A program made the translations under genes and the position numbers. A model generated the notes under the pieces. That model ran no database searches and was not told where the DNA came from. It saw nothing but the letters and a program-made list of their open reading frames with translations. Source: JAMHWF01 sp964371405 (lineage in GTDB: Bacteria; Pseudomonadota; Gammaproteobacteria; Burkholderiales; Burkholderiaceae_C). Taken from it: a stretch of DNA of 64,000 nt. Positions 35,833 through 44,486 of the stretch are shown here, one piece after another. Numbering within the stretch: the stretch's first letter is position 1; every line of letters starts with the position of its first letter. The stretch is from NCBI GenBank assembly GCA_964371405.1, contig CAYJLV010000004.1, forward strand, positions 104,743-168,742, read 5' to 3'.

Positions 35833-37506
35833 ATGCCTGCCGACCCGTGCCCGGCCGCGATCGAGGCCGATGTCCTGATCTCGGGCGGCGGCCCCTGCGG
35901 CCTGATGCTCGCCAACGAGCTCGGCCGCCGCGGCATCCGCTGCCTGCTCGTCGACGCCAAGCCGGGCACCGCCTTCAACCCGCAGGCCAACGCCACGCAG
36001 GCGCGGACGATGGAGCACTTCCGGCGCCTGGGCTTCGCGCACGAGATCCGCGCGCTCGGCCTGCCGCCCGACCACCCGACCGACATCGCCTACTTCACGC
36101 GCTATGCGCGCCACGAGCTGGCGCGCATTCGCCTGCCGACCGCGGCCGAGGCGATCGTGCGGGTCAAGTCGATGTCGGGCTCGTGGAGCGCGGCCGAACT
36201 GCCGCACCGCGTGTCGCAGAAGTTCGTCGAGGAGGTGCTGCGCCGCCACGCGCAGGCCTGGCCGTCGAACGACGTGCGCTACGGCTGGACGCTCGAAGGC
36301 TTCGACGACGACGGCGCGTCAGTGCGCGCGACGGTCCGCCCGAGCGGCGGCGGCGCGGCGCAGGCGGTGGTGGCGAAGTACCTGGTCGGCGCCGACGGCG
36401 CGCGCAGCTTCGTGCGCCAACGGCTCGGCATCGAATGGAGCGGCGTCACCGGCATCCAGCGCGAGTTCATGGGCGGCAAGATGTTTGCCGTCTACCTGCG
36501 CGCGCCGCAGTTCCTGTCGGTGCTGCGCCATCCCAAGGCGTGGATGTACGTCAGCGTCAACCGCGAGCGGCGCGCCTTCATGGCGTCGGTCGACGGCATC
36601 GCCGAGTACGCATTCCACGCCGCGTTGCGTCCCGGCGAGGAGGCCGACGCGTGGACCGAGGCCGACGCGCGCCGCGTCTTCGCCGAGGCGGTGGGCGCCG
36701 AGATCCCGATCGAGATCCTGTCGATGGGCACCTGGCTCGCGGGCCATGCGCTCGTTGCGGCGCGCTTTGCGCAAGGCCGCGTGTTCATCGCAGGCGACGC
36801 GGCGCACCTGTTCACGCCGACCGGCGGGCTGGGCTACAACACGGCCGTCGAAGACGCCGTGAACCTCGGATGGAAGCTCGCCGCCGCGATCCGCGGCCAG
36901 GCACCGGCGACGCTGCTGGCGAGCTACGAAGCCGAGCGCCGGCCGCTGGCCCTGCGCAACACGGGCTTTGCACGGCGCTTCGCCGACTCGGTCGGCCTGT
37001 TCGTCGCGCGGCCCGAGCTCGACGAGGCTTCCGAGCGCGGCGAGGCCGAGCGCCGCCTTGCTGCCCGGCATCTGGACGAGCACGCGCGGCTCGAGTTCAA
37101 CATCCCCGGCGTGACCTTCGGCGGGCGCTACGACGGCTCACCGGTCATCGTCGGCGACGGCGCGCCGCTGCCGCCCGACGAGCCGAATGCCTACACGCCC
37201 ACCGCCAGCCCCGGCGGGCGCCCGCCGCACGCCTGGCTCGACGACGGGTCGTCGCTCTACGACCACTTTCACGACAGCGAGTGGACGCTGCTCGCGCTCG
37301 GCGCCGACGTGCCCGACACCGGCGCTTTCCAGGCCGCCGCGCAGGCGCTGGCGGTCGACCTGCGCGTCGTGCACTTGCCGCAAACGGCGCTGCGCGAACT
37401 GTACGAAGCGCCGCTGGCGCTGATCCGTCCCGACCACATCGTCGCGTGGCGCGGCACCTCAGCGGCGGGCGCGACGAAGGTGCTGTCGCGCGTCAGCGGG
37501 CGCTGA
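35833..37506 (+). CDS. FAD-dependent aromatic hydroxylase (TfdB/PheA/MhpA group)
   Basis: 557 residues. The N-terminal FAD motif is ADVLISGGGPCGLMLANELG (GGGPCG in place of GAGPxG), followed by RRGIRCLLVDAK. The DG motif YLVGADGARSFVRQRLG and the third motif GDAAHLFTPTGGLGYNTAVE are intact, and a C-terminal thioredoxin-like region closes the protein. It should hydroxylate a phenolic or related ring with NAD(P)H and O2. It is the second such enzyme in the window but only distantly similar to the one in the homogentisate operon. It stands alone, controlled probably by the divergent MarR protein. Confidence 0.9.
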   Translation: MPADPCPAAIEADVLISGGGPCGLMLANELGRRGIRCLLVDAKPGTAFNPQANATQARTMEHFRRLGFAHEIRALGLPPDHPTDIAYFTRYARHELARIRLPTAAEAIVRVKSMSGSWSAAELPHRVSQKFVEEVLRRHAQAWPSNDVRYGWTLEGFDDDGASVRATVRPSGGGAAQAVVAKYLVGADGARSFVRQRLGIEWSGVTGIQREFMGGKMFAVYLRAPQFLSVLRHPKAWMYVSVNRERRAFMASVDGIAEYAFHAALRPGEEADAWTEADARRVFAEAVGAEIPIEILSMGTWLAGHALVAARFAQGRVFIAGDAAHLFTPTGGLGYNTAVEDAVNLGWKLAAAIRGQAPATLLASYEAERRPLALRNTGFARRFADSVGLFVARPELDEASERGEAERRLAARHLDEHARLEFNIPGVTFGGRYDGSPVIVGDGAPLPPDEPNAYTPTASPGGRPPHAWLDDGSSLYDHFHDSEWTLLALGADVPDTGAFQAAAQALAVDLRVVHLPQTALRELYEAPLALIRPDHIVAWRGTSAAGATKVLSRVSGR

Positions 37507-37547
37507 AGCTCCGAAATCCGAACTCGGATAGGTCCGAATCGCGGCGG

Positions 37548-40013
37548 TCAGCTCGATTGCCGCCTCAGTCGCGTTGCCAGCAGTCCGGACGCGATCGTGA
37601 CCAGCACGAAGACGCCGGCCCCCGTGGCCCAGTCGGTCCCGTGCAACGGTTGAAGGTTCAGCAGGGTGCTGGCCCACGGAACCTGAACGAACGCGCCGAC
37701 CGACGCCAGCGTGCCGAGAACGAGCCAACGCGCGGCGGCCTGGCGCAGCTTCGTCAGCCCGGCCGTGATGCCGGCGCTGGCCAGCAGCAGCGTGGTCAGT
37801 GCCATCGCACGCGCATGCTCGACGTTGCGGTCCGCGCCGAGGGCGTTGAGATAGCTCCAGATCACGGCAACGCTCGCGAGCGCACCGAGCAACCCGATGC
37901 CCCACCACGCCTCGACCGAGAAGAAGCGCGCCTGGCGGCTGCGCTGCACGGGCGCCAGCGGTCCGGTGGCCGGAATGCCCTGGAACGCCAGCATGGCCGT
38001 CGGATGGATCACGAGTTCCAGCCACACGATATGGATCGGCAGGAACAGCAGAGGCAGGCCCATCACGGGGATGGCCGCGGCCCCGACGACGAGCGGCAGG
38101 TGCACGAGCAGCAGGTAGGCGAACGCGAGCCGCAGGTTCTGGAACAGCTGGCGACCCTCGGCGACCGCATCGACGATGGTCCTGAAGTTGTCGTCGAGCA
38201 GCACGACGGGCGCAACTTCGCGCGCGCTGCGCGTGCCGCGCTCGCCCATGGCCACGCCGATGTCGGCCAGCCGCAGTGCGGGGACGTCGTTGACGCCGTC
38301 TCCGGTGACGGCGACGAGCTCGCCCGCGGCCTGCAGCTGCTGCACCAGCGCGAGTTTCTGCGCGGGGGTCGCGCGTGCCACGGCGGCGGCGTCGCCGTGG
38401 GCGCCGATCGCCACGCCCGCGTCGTCCGAAGGATCGAGCAGGACCACTTTCGGCTCGGTACCCCCGAGCCCGATCTCGCGCGCGATGGCGCGGGCCGTGG
38501 CCGGGTGATCGCCGGTCACCATGATCACGCGCATGCCCGCCGCCATGCAGTCGGCGATTGCCTCGCGGACCCCCGCCCGCACCGGATCCTCGAAGGCCAG
38601 CAGGCCTGCGAACGCGAACTCCTCCGTGGGTTCGACCAGCAGCCGTGCCCGTGCGCCCAGCGCGCGCCGGGCGCACGCAATCACCTTGTGCCCGGAGCGG
38701 GCGAGTTCCTCGACATGGGCCATCCATCGGGCGCGCTCCTGCGCCGACAGCGCACAGGCGGCCAGCACGGTCTCGGGAGCGCCCTTCGTGAAGGCCACCG
38801 CGTCGTCGGCCGACATTCGCCAGACGATCGTCTCGCGGCGCCGAGCTTCCGTGAACGGGAACTCGGCAAGACGGATCGCCTGCGGCAGTGGCGCCGCTGC
38901 CGCGTGCAACGCCTGATCGAGCGGGTCACCGCTGTCGGCACGCGCGGCGAGGGTCGCCACTTGCAGCACTGAGGCCCCGCTCTCGCCGGCGGCGGGCGCG
39001 CAATGGGCCAGCACCAGCGAGCCGGCTGTGATCGTCCCCGTCTTGTCCGACACGATGCAGGTGATGCGCCCGATGTTCTCGACCGCGACGGCACGCCGCA
39101 CCAGGGCCTTCTTGCGTGCCAGGCGGAACACGCCCACCCCGAGAAAGAAGGTGTAGACGACCGGAAACTCCTCGGGCAGCGCGGCCACGGCCAGCGTGAC
39201 GGCGCTCAGCAGCGCGTCGATCCATCCGTGCCCCTGCCAAAGCCTCACGGCTGCGAGAACCGCGCACATCACCAGTGCCACGGCGAGCAAGACGTAGACG
39301 AGCGTGCCGATCGCCTTCTGCAACGGCGTCGCCTGGTGGCTGCCCTCGGTGGCGGTGCGGGCGATTTCGCCGTAGCGCGTTTCGCGGCCGATGAACACGA
39401 CGCGCAGTCGCGCGAGTCCGGTCAGGAGGCGGGTGCCGGCGGTGCCCCAGTGCTCGTCGGTCGCACTGGCGGCGAGCGGCGCGGCCGACTCGAGCGCATG
39501 CTTGGCCACGGGCATCGATTCGCCCGTGAGCGTCGATTCGTCGACCTGCAGCCCGGTGCCCGACACGAGCAAGCCGTCGGCAGGAAAGTAGTCGCCTGGG
39601 CGCACCTCGACCAGGTCGCCCGGCACCAGTTCGCGCGCAGGGATGTCCTGCCAGCGACCATCGCGCAGGGCCCGCGCCGTGCTCGCCAGTCGGCTCGCCA
39701 GCCCGGCCGAGGAGACGCTCGTGCGCCGATGCAGGTAGGCGTCCATCCCGAGCAGCGGCGCCATCGCGACGAGCAGCGTGACCGATTCGCTGACCCGGCC
39801 CAGCAGCGCGAACAGGCCCGCCGTCAGCAGCAGGAACCACAGCATCGGATCGCGAATCGTGTCGCGCGCGACGACGAGCCATCCACCCGCGGCATCGACC
39901 ACGATGTCGTTGAAGCCGTGGCTGCGCTGCGCTGCGACCTGCACGGCGCTCAGACCGTCCTCGCCCGGTCCGAAGGCGGGAAGCCTGTCGAGTGGAATGG
40001 CACGCCTGCTCAT
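37548..40013 (-). CDS. P2-type cation-transporting ATPase
   Basis: 821 residues. P-type signatures: TGES in STLTGESMPVAK, phosphorylation site VSDKTGTITAG, nucleotide-domain KGAPETV, MVTGDHPATA and hinge TGDGVNDVPAL. The intramembrane motif is AALPEEFPVVYTF, PEEFP where SERCA-like pumps have PEGLP, so the ion is uncertain (Ca2+, Mn2+, Na+ or H+). There is no N-terminal metal-binding domain, separating it from CcoI. The ATG used follows GGAG; the frame opens 66 bp earlier. It converges with the FAD hydroxylase gene 41 bp away. Confidence 0.9.
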   Translation of the reverse strand: MSRRAIPLDRLPAFGPGEDGLSAVQVAAQRSHGFNDIVVDAAGGWLVVARDTIRDPMLWFLLLTAGLFALLGRVSESVTLLVAMAPLLGMDAYLHRRTSVSSAGLASRLASTARALRDGRWQDIPARELVPGDLVEVRPGDYFPADGLLVSGTGLQVDESTLTGESMPVAKHALESAAPLAASATDEHWGTAGTRLLTGLARLRVVFIGRETRYGEIARTATEGSHQATPLQKAIGTLVYVLLAVALVMCAVLAAVRLWQGHGWIDALLSAVTLAVAALPEEFPVVYTFFLGVGVFRLARKKALVRRAVAVENIGRITCIVSDKTGTITAGSLVLAHCAPAAGESGASVLQVATLAARADSGDPLDQALHAAAAPLPQAIRLAEFPFTEARRRETIVWRMSADDAVAFTKGAPETVLAACALSAQERARWMAHVEELARSGHKVIACARRALGARARLLVEPTEEFAFAGLLAFEDPVRAGVREAIADCMAAGMRVIMVTGDHPATARAIAREIGLGGTEPKVVLLDPSDDAGVAIGAHGDAAAVARATPAQKLALVQQLQAAGELVAVTGDGVNDVPALRLADIGVAMGERGTRSAREVAPVVLLDDNFRTIVDAVAEGRQLFQNLRLAFAYLLLVHLPLVVGAAAIPVMGLPLLFLPIHIVWLELVIHPTAMLAFQGIPATGPLAPVQRSRQARFFSVEAWWGIGLLGALASVAVIWSYLNALGADRNVEHARAMALTTLLLASAGITAGLTKLRQAAARWLVLGTLASVGAFVQVPWASTLLNLQPLHGTDWATGAGVFVLVTIASGLLATRLRRQSS

Positions 40014-40112
40014 GACACTCCAGTCTGTCGAAGAGCCCCGCAGCGGATTCTGGTGATCGAGGGGCTTACGACGTGCCACGAGCGCCAGCCCGGCAGCCGT
40101 AACCCCATCGAA

Positions 40113-40580
40113 CTACGACTTGTCGTTGCCGCGCGGCTGCGCCCGCCCAATCAAGCGAATCGGGAACGTCACCTCGGACGCCGCGGTGCGCGCTTTCGCG
40201 TCGAGGTAGTTCGGCATGTCGGGCGCGACGAATTCTGCCGCCTGCACCAGTCGCGCGATCAAGACCTGGATCTGACCCGAGAGCCAGTCCTCGGAGAACG
40301 AGGTCGGCATGAAGAGCATCTCGCGCACGCTGTCGGTGATGTCGTCGTCGGCGAGCACCTCGTTGGCGGCCAGCGCAGCCGAGAAGAACGGGCCGGCAAT
40401 GAAGCGGACCTTGCAGCCGCTCTGGCCATCGCCTTCGATGACGAAGACGCGCACGCCTTCGGCCCGCTCCTGATCGTCACCGAACACGGGTGCCGCGGCG
40501 AACGCCGCCTTGCCGCTCGCGCATGCGAACTCCACGGCCTGCTCGAAGGTCAACCGCTCGGGCTGGGCTTGATCCACCAT
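40113..40580 (-). CDS. Hypothetical soluble protein, 155 residues
   Basis: No family recognised. The sequence begins MVDQAQPERLTFEQAVEFAC, is acidic, has no membrane segment or signal peptide, and contains VRVFVIEGDGQSGCKVRFIA and FVAPDMPNYLDAKARTA. Codon usage is like that of its neighbours, so it is probably a real gene. The ATG used is four codons inside the longest frame. It lies about 100 bp upstream of the P2 ATPase on the same strand and may share its transcript. On the other side is the TctC remnant that marks the edge of the catabolic module. Confidence 0.6.
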   Translation of the reverse strand: MVDQAQPERLTFEQAVEFACASGKAAFAAAPVFGDDQERAEGVRVFVIEGDGQSGCKVRFIAGPFFSAALAANEVLADDDITDSVREMLFMPTSFSEDWLSGQIQVLIARLVQAAEFVAPDMPNYLDAKARTAASEVTFPIRLIGRAQPRGNDKS

Positions 40581-40690
40581 CGTGCGCTCCACCCATGCAT
40601 TCGGGGTTCATGGGGCGGCTGACTGTACTGCGCTCCAGTGGGGCGCGATCTACCCGCAAGGAGTAATCCCGTCGGGGTGCATGGGACTTC

Positions 40691-40939
40691 GAACCGCTCA
40701 CGCCTCTGGTGAAGGACTACTTCTTCTTCGTCGTGCCTGCCGACTCGAAGTGGAAGAACGTCGCCGACCTGGGCGGCAGCCTGCCGCGGCCGGCGTCGCT
40801 GATGGCAGCGGCATGACGTGAACGCGCGATGGACGGTGCCGCGCCGAAGCGGCTGCGGCTGCTGGGTGGCCAGATCGCGATGTCGTTCGACACGATCACG
40901 CCGGTGCTGCCGCGCATCAAGGCCGGCAAGCTGCGCCCG
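40691..40939 (+). pseudogene. TctC/Bug-type substrate-binding protein remnant
   Basis: Two in-frame pieces of a tripartite tricarboxylate transporter binding protein, broken by a stop. The first reads EPLTPLVKDYFFFVVPADSK and WKNVADLGG, the second LLGGQIAMSFDTITPVLPRI then KAGKLRP, which are the middle and late core of Bug proteins. The intervening 100 or so residues, the signal peptide and the C-terminus are missing, and a TGA lies between the pieces. It is a deletion relic with no likely product. Confidence 0.8.
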
Positions 40940-41047
40940 CCGCCGTGGACAAGTCTCCGAGCGCTTCGCACACAAGAATTCAGACACTTCCTCTATGAGT
41001 TGCCAATGAATACGGTGTTGTTGCAGCGTCGCGCACACCGCTCGCTG
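40940..41047. other. Lower-GC gap between TctC remnant and livM
   Basis: This stretch contains ACAAGAATTCAGACACTTCC and similar AT-richer sequence, clearly below the surrounding GC. No gene, repeat or transposase end was recognised. Together with the adjoining pseudogene and the gene-free 40581-40690 stretch it looks like a scar of past rearrangement at the edge of the livMHFG module. Confidence 0.5.
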
Positions 41048-42118
41048 CTACCCGGGTTCTCGCGTGGCCTTTCGGATACGGTAGCCCACAGGCAGCAACT
41101 GCAGGCCCCATCGCTGCTCGACCGCGCCCCAGATTCCCTTCGGCAGGAACAGCGCGAACAGCACGGCCACGATGCCAAGACCGATCAAGTAAGCGACGCC
41201 GGTGGCTCCGAACAGCGTCTCGATGAGAAAGAACAGGACGGCGCCGATGATCGGGCCTTCATAGGTTCCGATTCCGCCTACGAGCACCATGAACAGCATG
41301 TACGCCGTCCACTGGACACTGAAGTAGGTCTTGGGCTGGAACGTCACTGCAGTGGCAAGCCAGATCGCCCCCGCCGCTGCGCAACCGAAGGCAGACAGGA
41401 CGAATATCAGGCGCTTGGTCTCGCGCACTCGCACGCCGACGGAAGCAGCGGCTTCCTCGCTGTCTCGTATGGCCTGCAGTGCGCTGCCCACCCGGCTGCG
41501 CAGGAGCGCGAAGACGCACCAACCCAAGCCTGCCATCGTGGCGAGCGCGAGCCAGTAGGTCGTCAGGCGTCGTTGAGTGCTGTCGTACTGCTGCAAGGCA
41601 ATCAGCGAAGTGCCGGTCTCGCCCTGCACCAGCGTGTCCAGGTTGACCAGCAGGTGCGAGAGCGCCGCCACGACCCACATGCCGATCGCGAACTCGCCGC
41701 CCCGCAGTCTGAGCATGAACGCCGAGATCGGAACGGACAGCAACGCCACGAGTACGGCCGCCAGGATCAACGCCGGGTACGGGCTGATGCCCGCATCGGC
41801 GAGCCGCACGGCTGCATAGGCACCGAGGCCGAAGAAGGCCTGGTGACCCACCGACACCAGACCCGCGTATCCGGCCAGCGCGTTCCACATGAGCGCCAGG
41901 ATTCCGTAGATGAACAAGGTCGTGAGCCGGTCGACTGCGCCGGCATCCAACACGAACGGTGCGAGCGCGAGGCAGACCTGGCCTGCGAGCACGCCGGCGA
42001 CGGAAATCCTGGAGGTTCGGGTCCAGCGCTCGACCCGGGCCGTCGACGCCAGCCCGGCGTCTGCGCCGCGGGCCTTCGCATCCGGCCGGGGACGAAGGGG
42101 TCGGGGAATCGAGATCAT
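41048..42118 (-). CDS. livM: Branched-chain-type ABC transporter permease (LivM-like)
   Basis: 356 residues with about ten hydrophobic helices. Family motifs: LAGYAGLVSVGHQAFFGLGA in the first half and GGIGTYEGPIIGAVLFFLIE in the second, with RDSEEAAASVGVRVRETK (the cytoplasmic EAA-like loop) between. The N-terminal 30 residues are basic and unusual. Start chosen at the ATG overlapping livH by 4 bp. It is the last gene of a liv-type operon linked to aromatic alcohol/aldehyde oxidation genes, so the cargo is more likely an aromatic acid or alcohol than leucine; this is inference. Confidence 0.92.
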   Translation of the reverse strand: MISIPRPLRPRPDAKARGADAGLASTARVERWTRTSRISVAGVLAGQVCLALAPFVLDAGAVDRLTTLFIYGILALMWNALAGYAGLVSVGHQAFFGLGAYAAVRLADAGISPYPALILAAVLVALLSVPISAFMLRLRGGEFAIGMWVVAALSHLLVNLDTLVQGETGTSLIALQQYDSTQRRLTTYWLALATMAGLGWCVFALLRSRVGSALQAIRDSEEAAASVGVRVRETKRLIFVLSAFGCAAAGAIWLATAVTFQPKTYFSVQWTAYMLFMVLVGGIGTYEGPIIGAVLFFLIETLFGATGVAYLIGLGIVAVLFALFLPKGIWGAVEQRWGLQLLPVGYRIRKATREPG

Positions 42119-43008
42119 CGGGCGGGTGCTCGGTTCAACAAACTGAGAAACGGACGGCCGGCCAGCAACAAGCGCAACAGGAGGATCACGAGGAACAGCA
42201 CATGGCCTGAAATCAGGAATCCCTGCGTGTGGATGCTCGCGCCCAGGCTCTGCGCGACGCCGAGCGCGATCCCGCCCGCCAGCGTGCCCCACAGTGATCC
42301 GGCGCCGCCGATCATCACGGCCTCGAACGCGAAGATGAGCTGCGGCGCACCCGCGTACGGGTCGACCGTGGCGCGCATCGCGAGGAAGACGCCGGCGACG
42401 CCGACCGTCGCCATTGCGATGGCGGCTGCGGCGGCGTTGACAGCCGGCGCGTTGACGCCGACCAGCTGCGCGGTGGCAGGGTCGTCGGCCACGGCGCGGA
42501 TGCGCCGGCCGAGCGCCGTGTGCACCAGCATCAGGTGCAGGCCACCGAGCAGCACGACGGCCACCACGAAGGTCAGCAGCGGCAGATGACCGACCGTCAG
42601 GCCGCCGACGTCGAAGCCGTCGTATGCCAGCGAATCGATGTACGGCGCCAGCGAACGCGTGTCGGCGCCGAAGGTGCTGAACAGCGCGTTGTCGATCACG
42701 ACGGCAAGGCCGAAGGTGGCGAGGATGGGCACCAGTTCGCCGGCACGCGCGCTGCGCTCCAGCACGAGCCGGTGCAGGAGCCAACCGACGAGTCCCATCG
42801 CCGGCACGGCCAGCAACAGCCCGACGAACGGGTGCAACTCGTGGCGGTCGGCGAGGAGGAAGACGCCGTAGGCCGCCACCACCGCCAGGCTGCCGTGCGC
42901 GAGGTTGATGATGCGCATCACGCCGAACATGAACGACAGGCCGCAGGCGAGCAGCGCGTAGTAGCCGCCGAGGAGCACGCCCTGGAGAATCTGGTTCAGC
43001 AACGTCAT
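42115..43008 (-). CDS. livH: Branched-chain-type ABC transporter permease (LivH-like)
   Basis: 297 residues, normal LivH length, about eight helices. LNQILQGVLLGGYYALLACG opens the protein and GLSFMFGVMRIINLAHGSLA is the LivH hallmark; GGAGSLWGTLAGGIALGVAQ closes the core. It forms the membrane channel with LivM. It overlaps livF and livM by 4 bp on each side, so translation of the set is coupled. Confidence 0.95.
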   Translation of the reverse strand: MTLLNQILQGVLLGGYYALLACGLSFMFGVMRIINLAHGSLAVVAAYGVFLLADRHELHPFVGLLLAVPAMGLVGWLLHRLVLERSARAGELVPILATFGLAVVIDNALFSTFGADTRSLAPYIDSLAYDGFDVGGLTVGHLPLLTFVVAVVLLGGLHLMLVHTALGRRIRAVADDPATAQLVGVNAPAVNAAAAAIAMATVGVAGVFLAMRATVDPYAGAPQLIFAFEAVMIGGAGSLWGTLAGGIALGVAQSLGASIHTQGFLISGHVLFLVILLLRLLLAGRPFLSLLNRAPAR

Positions 43009-43733
43009 GCGGCCCCCTGCGCCTGGCCCGACGTGCGATGGCCGAAGTAGTGATCCATGACTTCCTCGCGCGTCATCTCTGCGGTGCGGCCCGACGCAAC
43101 GACGAGTCCTTCGAGCATGCAGACGATACGGTCCGCGACGCTGAAGGTGCGCTGCAGGTCCTGCTCGACGAGGATCAGCGGCGTGCCTTCGGCCGCGATG
43201 GCGGCCAGCGAGTCGTAGACGCCCTGCACGGCGAGCGGCGAGAGGCCCAGCGACAACTCGTCCAGCAGCAGCACTCGCGGGTTGGTCATCAGCGCCCGGC
43301 CGATCGCGACCGCCTGCTGCTGCCCGCCCGACAGCGATGCGGCCGTCGCCTTCAGTTTGGGCTTGAGCATCGGCAGCGCCTCGACGACGGCGTCGAAGCT
43401 CCAGCGGCCGGCTCGCCGCGCCGACGTCGCCACCTTCAGGTTGTCGGCCACGCTCATCGATGCGAAGAGCTTGCGGCCTTCCGGCACCAGCGCGATGCCC
43501 ATCGCGGCCCGGCGGTGGGCCGGCACGTCGGTGATGTCCTTGCCGTCGAGATGCACGCGGCCGGCCGACGCGGGATGAATGCCGGCGATCGTGCGCAGCA
43601 AGGTCGTCTTGCCGGCGCCGTTGGCGCCGACCAGCGCGAGCTTGTCGCCCTCGCCCAACGCAAGGTCGACGCCTCGCACGGCCTTGAGCAGGCCGTGCTT
43701 CGCCTCGAGGCCGTCAACCCGCAATAGACTCAT
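43005..43733 (-). CDS. livF: ABC transporter ATPase (LivF-like)
   Basis: 242 residues. Walker A GANGAGKTT, ABC signature SLSGGQQQAVAIGRALM, Walker B VLLLDELSLGLSP, and the switch His region is replaced by VEQDLQRTFS as is usual in LivF (Q/E after the D-loop). The EGRKLFASMSV segment is typical for LivF. It energises the importer from the cytoplasmic side. The 4-bp overlaps with livG and livH show a compact operon. Confidence 0.95.
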   Translation of the reverse strand: MSLLRVDGLEAKHGLLKAVRGVDLALGEGDKLALVGANGAGKTTLLRTIAGIHPASAGRVHLDGKDITDVPAHRRAAMGIALVPEGRKLFASMSVADNLKVATSARRAGRWSFDAVVEALPMLKPKLKATAASLSGGQQQAVAIGRALMTNPRVLLLDELSLGLSPLAVQGVYDSLAAIAAEGTPLILVEQDLQRTFSVADRIVCMLEGLVVASGRTAEMTREEVMDHYFGHRTSGQAQGAA

Positions 43734-44482
43734 GCTCGCTGCCCGCCGAGATAGGCATCGACCACGGTCGCATCGGAAAGCACCGCATCGGGCGTCCCGT
43801 CGGCGATGATGCGGCCGGCATCCATGCAGACGAGGCGTTCGGCCACCTGCACCAGGATGTGCACGATGTGCTCGATCCAGACGACCGTGATGCCGCGTTG
43901 GCGCAGCGTGCGAATCGTGCCGACGAGTTCGATCGCCTCGCCGTCGGTCAGGCCGCCGCCGATCTCGTCGAGCAGCAGCAGCCGCGGCGCGGTCGCGAGG
44001 GCGCGCGTCAGCTCGAGCCGCTTGCGGTCGAGCAGGCCGAGCGTTTCGGCGCGCCGATTGGCCATCGCTTCCATGCCGCAGACCGAGATGGCCTCGATGC
44101 TTCGCTCGCAGGCTTCGCGGCGTGCGAACCCGCCGCCATGCAGCGCGGCGGTCAGCACGTTCTCGAAGACGGTCATGCCGCCGAAGGGCCGCGGCACCTG
44201 ATGGCTGCGCGCCACGCCGAGGCGGCAGCGCCGGGCGGCATCGAGCGCGGTGACGTCGCGGTCGTCCATCCGGACCGTGCCGGCGGCGACGCGCAGCGAG
44301 CCGGACAATGCCGCCAGCAGCGTCGTCTTGCCGGCACCGTTCGGGCCGACGATGCCCACGGCTTCGCCGGCACAGACCGAAAAGTCCACGCCGTCGAGCA
44401 CCTTGTTTGCGCCGAAGCTCAGGACGATGCCCTGAGCCGCGAGCAGCGGGTGTGCCGCGCCGGTGTCGAGCGCCTGCGTCAC
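43730..44482 (-). CDS. livG: ABC transporter ATPase (LivG-like)
   Basis: 250 residues from the GTG placed 4 bp after the stop of the binding-protein gene; the frame is open upstream into that gene and earlier starts are unlikely. Walker A GPNGAGKTTLL, Q-loop region ARSHQVPRPFGGMTVFENVL (typical LivG RTFQ-like motif written here as RSHQ) and Walker B LLLLDEIGGGLTDGE are present. The ABC signature is unusual: ETLGLLDRKRLELTRALAT, LLDRK instead of LSGGQ, as seen in many LivG proteins (LPYGxQRRLE). It pairs with LivF. Confidence 0.92.
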   Translation of the reverse strand: MTQALDTGAAHPLLAAQGIVLSFGANKVLDGVDFSVCAGEAVGIVGPNGAGKTTLLAALSGSLRVAAGTVRMDDRDVTALDAARRCRLGVARSHQVPRPFGGMTVFENVLTAALHGGGFARREACERSIEAISVCGMEAMANRRAETLGLLDRKRLELTRALATAPRLLLLDEIGGGLTDGEAIELVGTIRTLRQRGITVVWIEHIVHILVQVAERLVCMDAGRIIADGTPDAVLSDATVVDAYLGGQRA

Positions 44483-44486
44483 CGCA

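Noticed and set aside
37516..37529. ATCCGAACTCGGAT between convergent FAD hydroxylase and P2 ATPase as a terminator
   Set aside because: The loop would be only two bases and the stem is short; no T-run.
35847..38972. Plus-strand open frame of over 1000 codons across the FAD hydroxylase and the P2 ATPase
   Set aside because: Frame-shifted and antisense to two well-supported genes; no recognisable motif, typical GC-rich noise.
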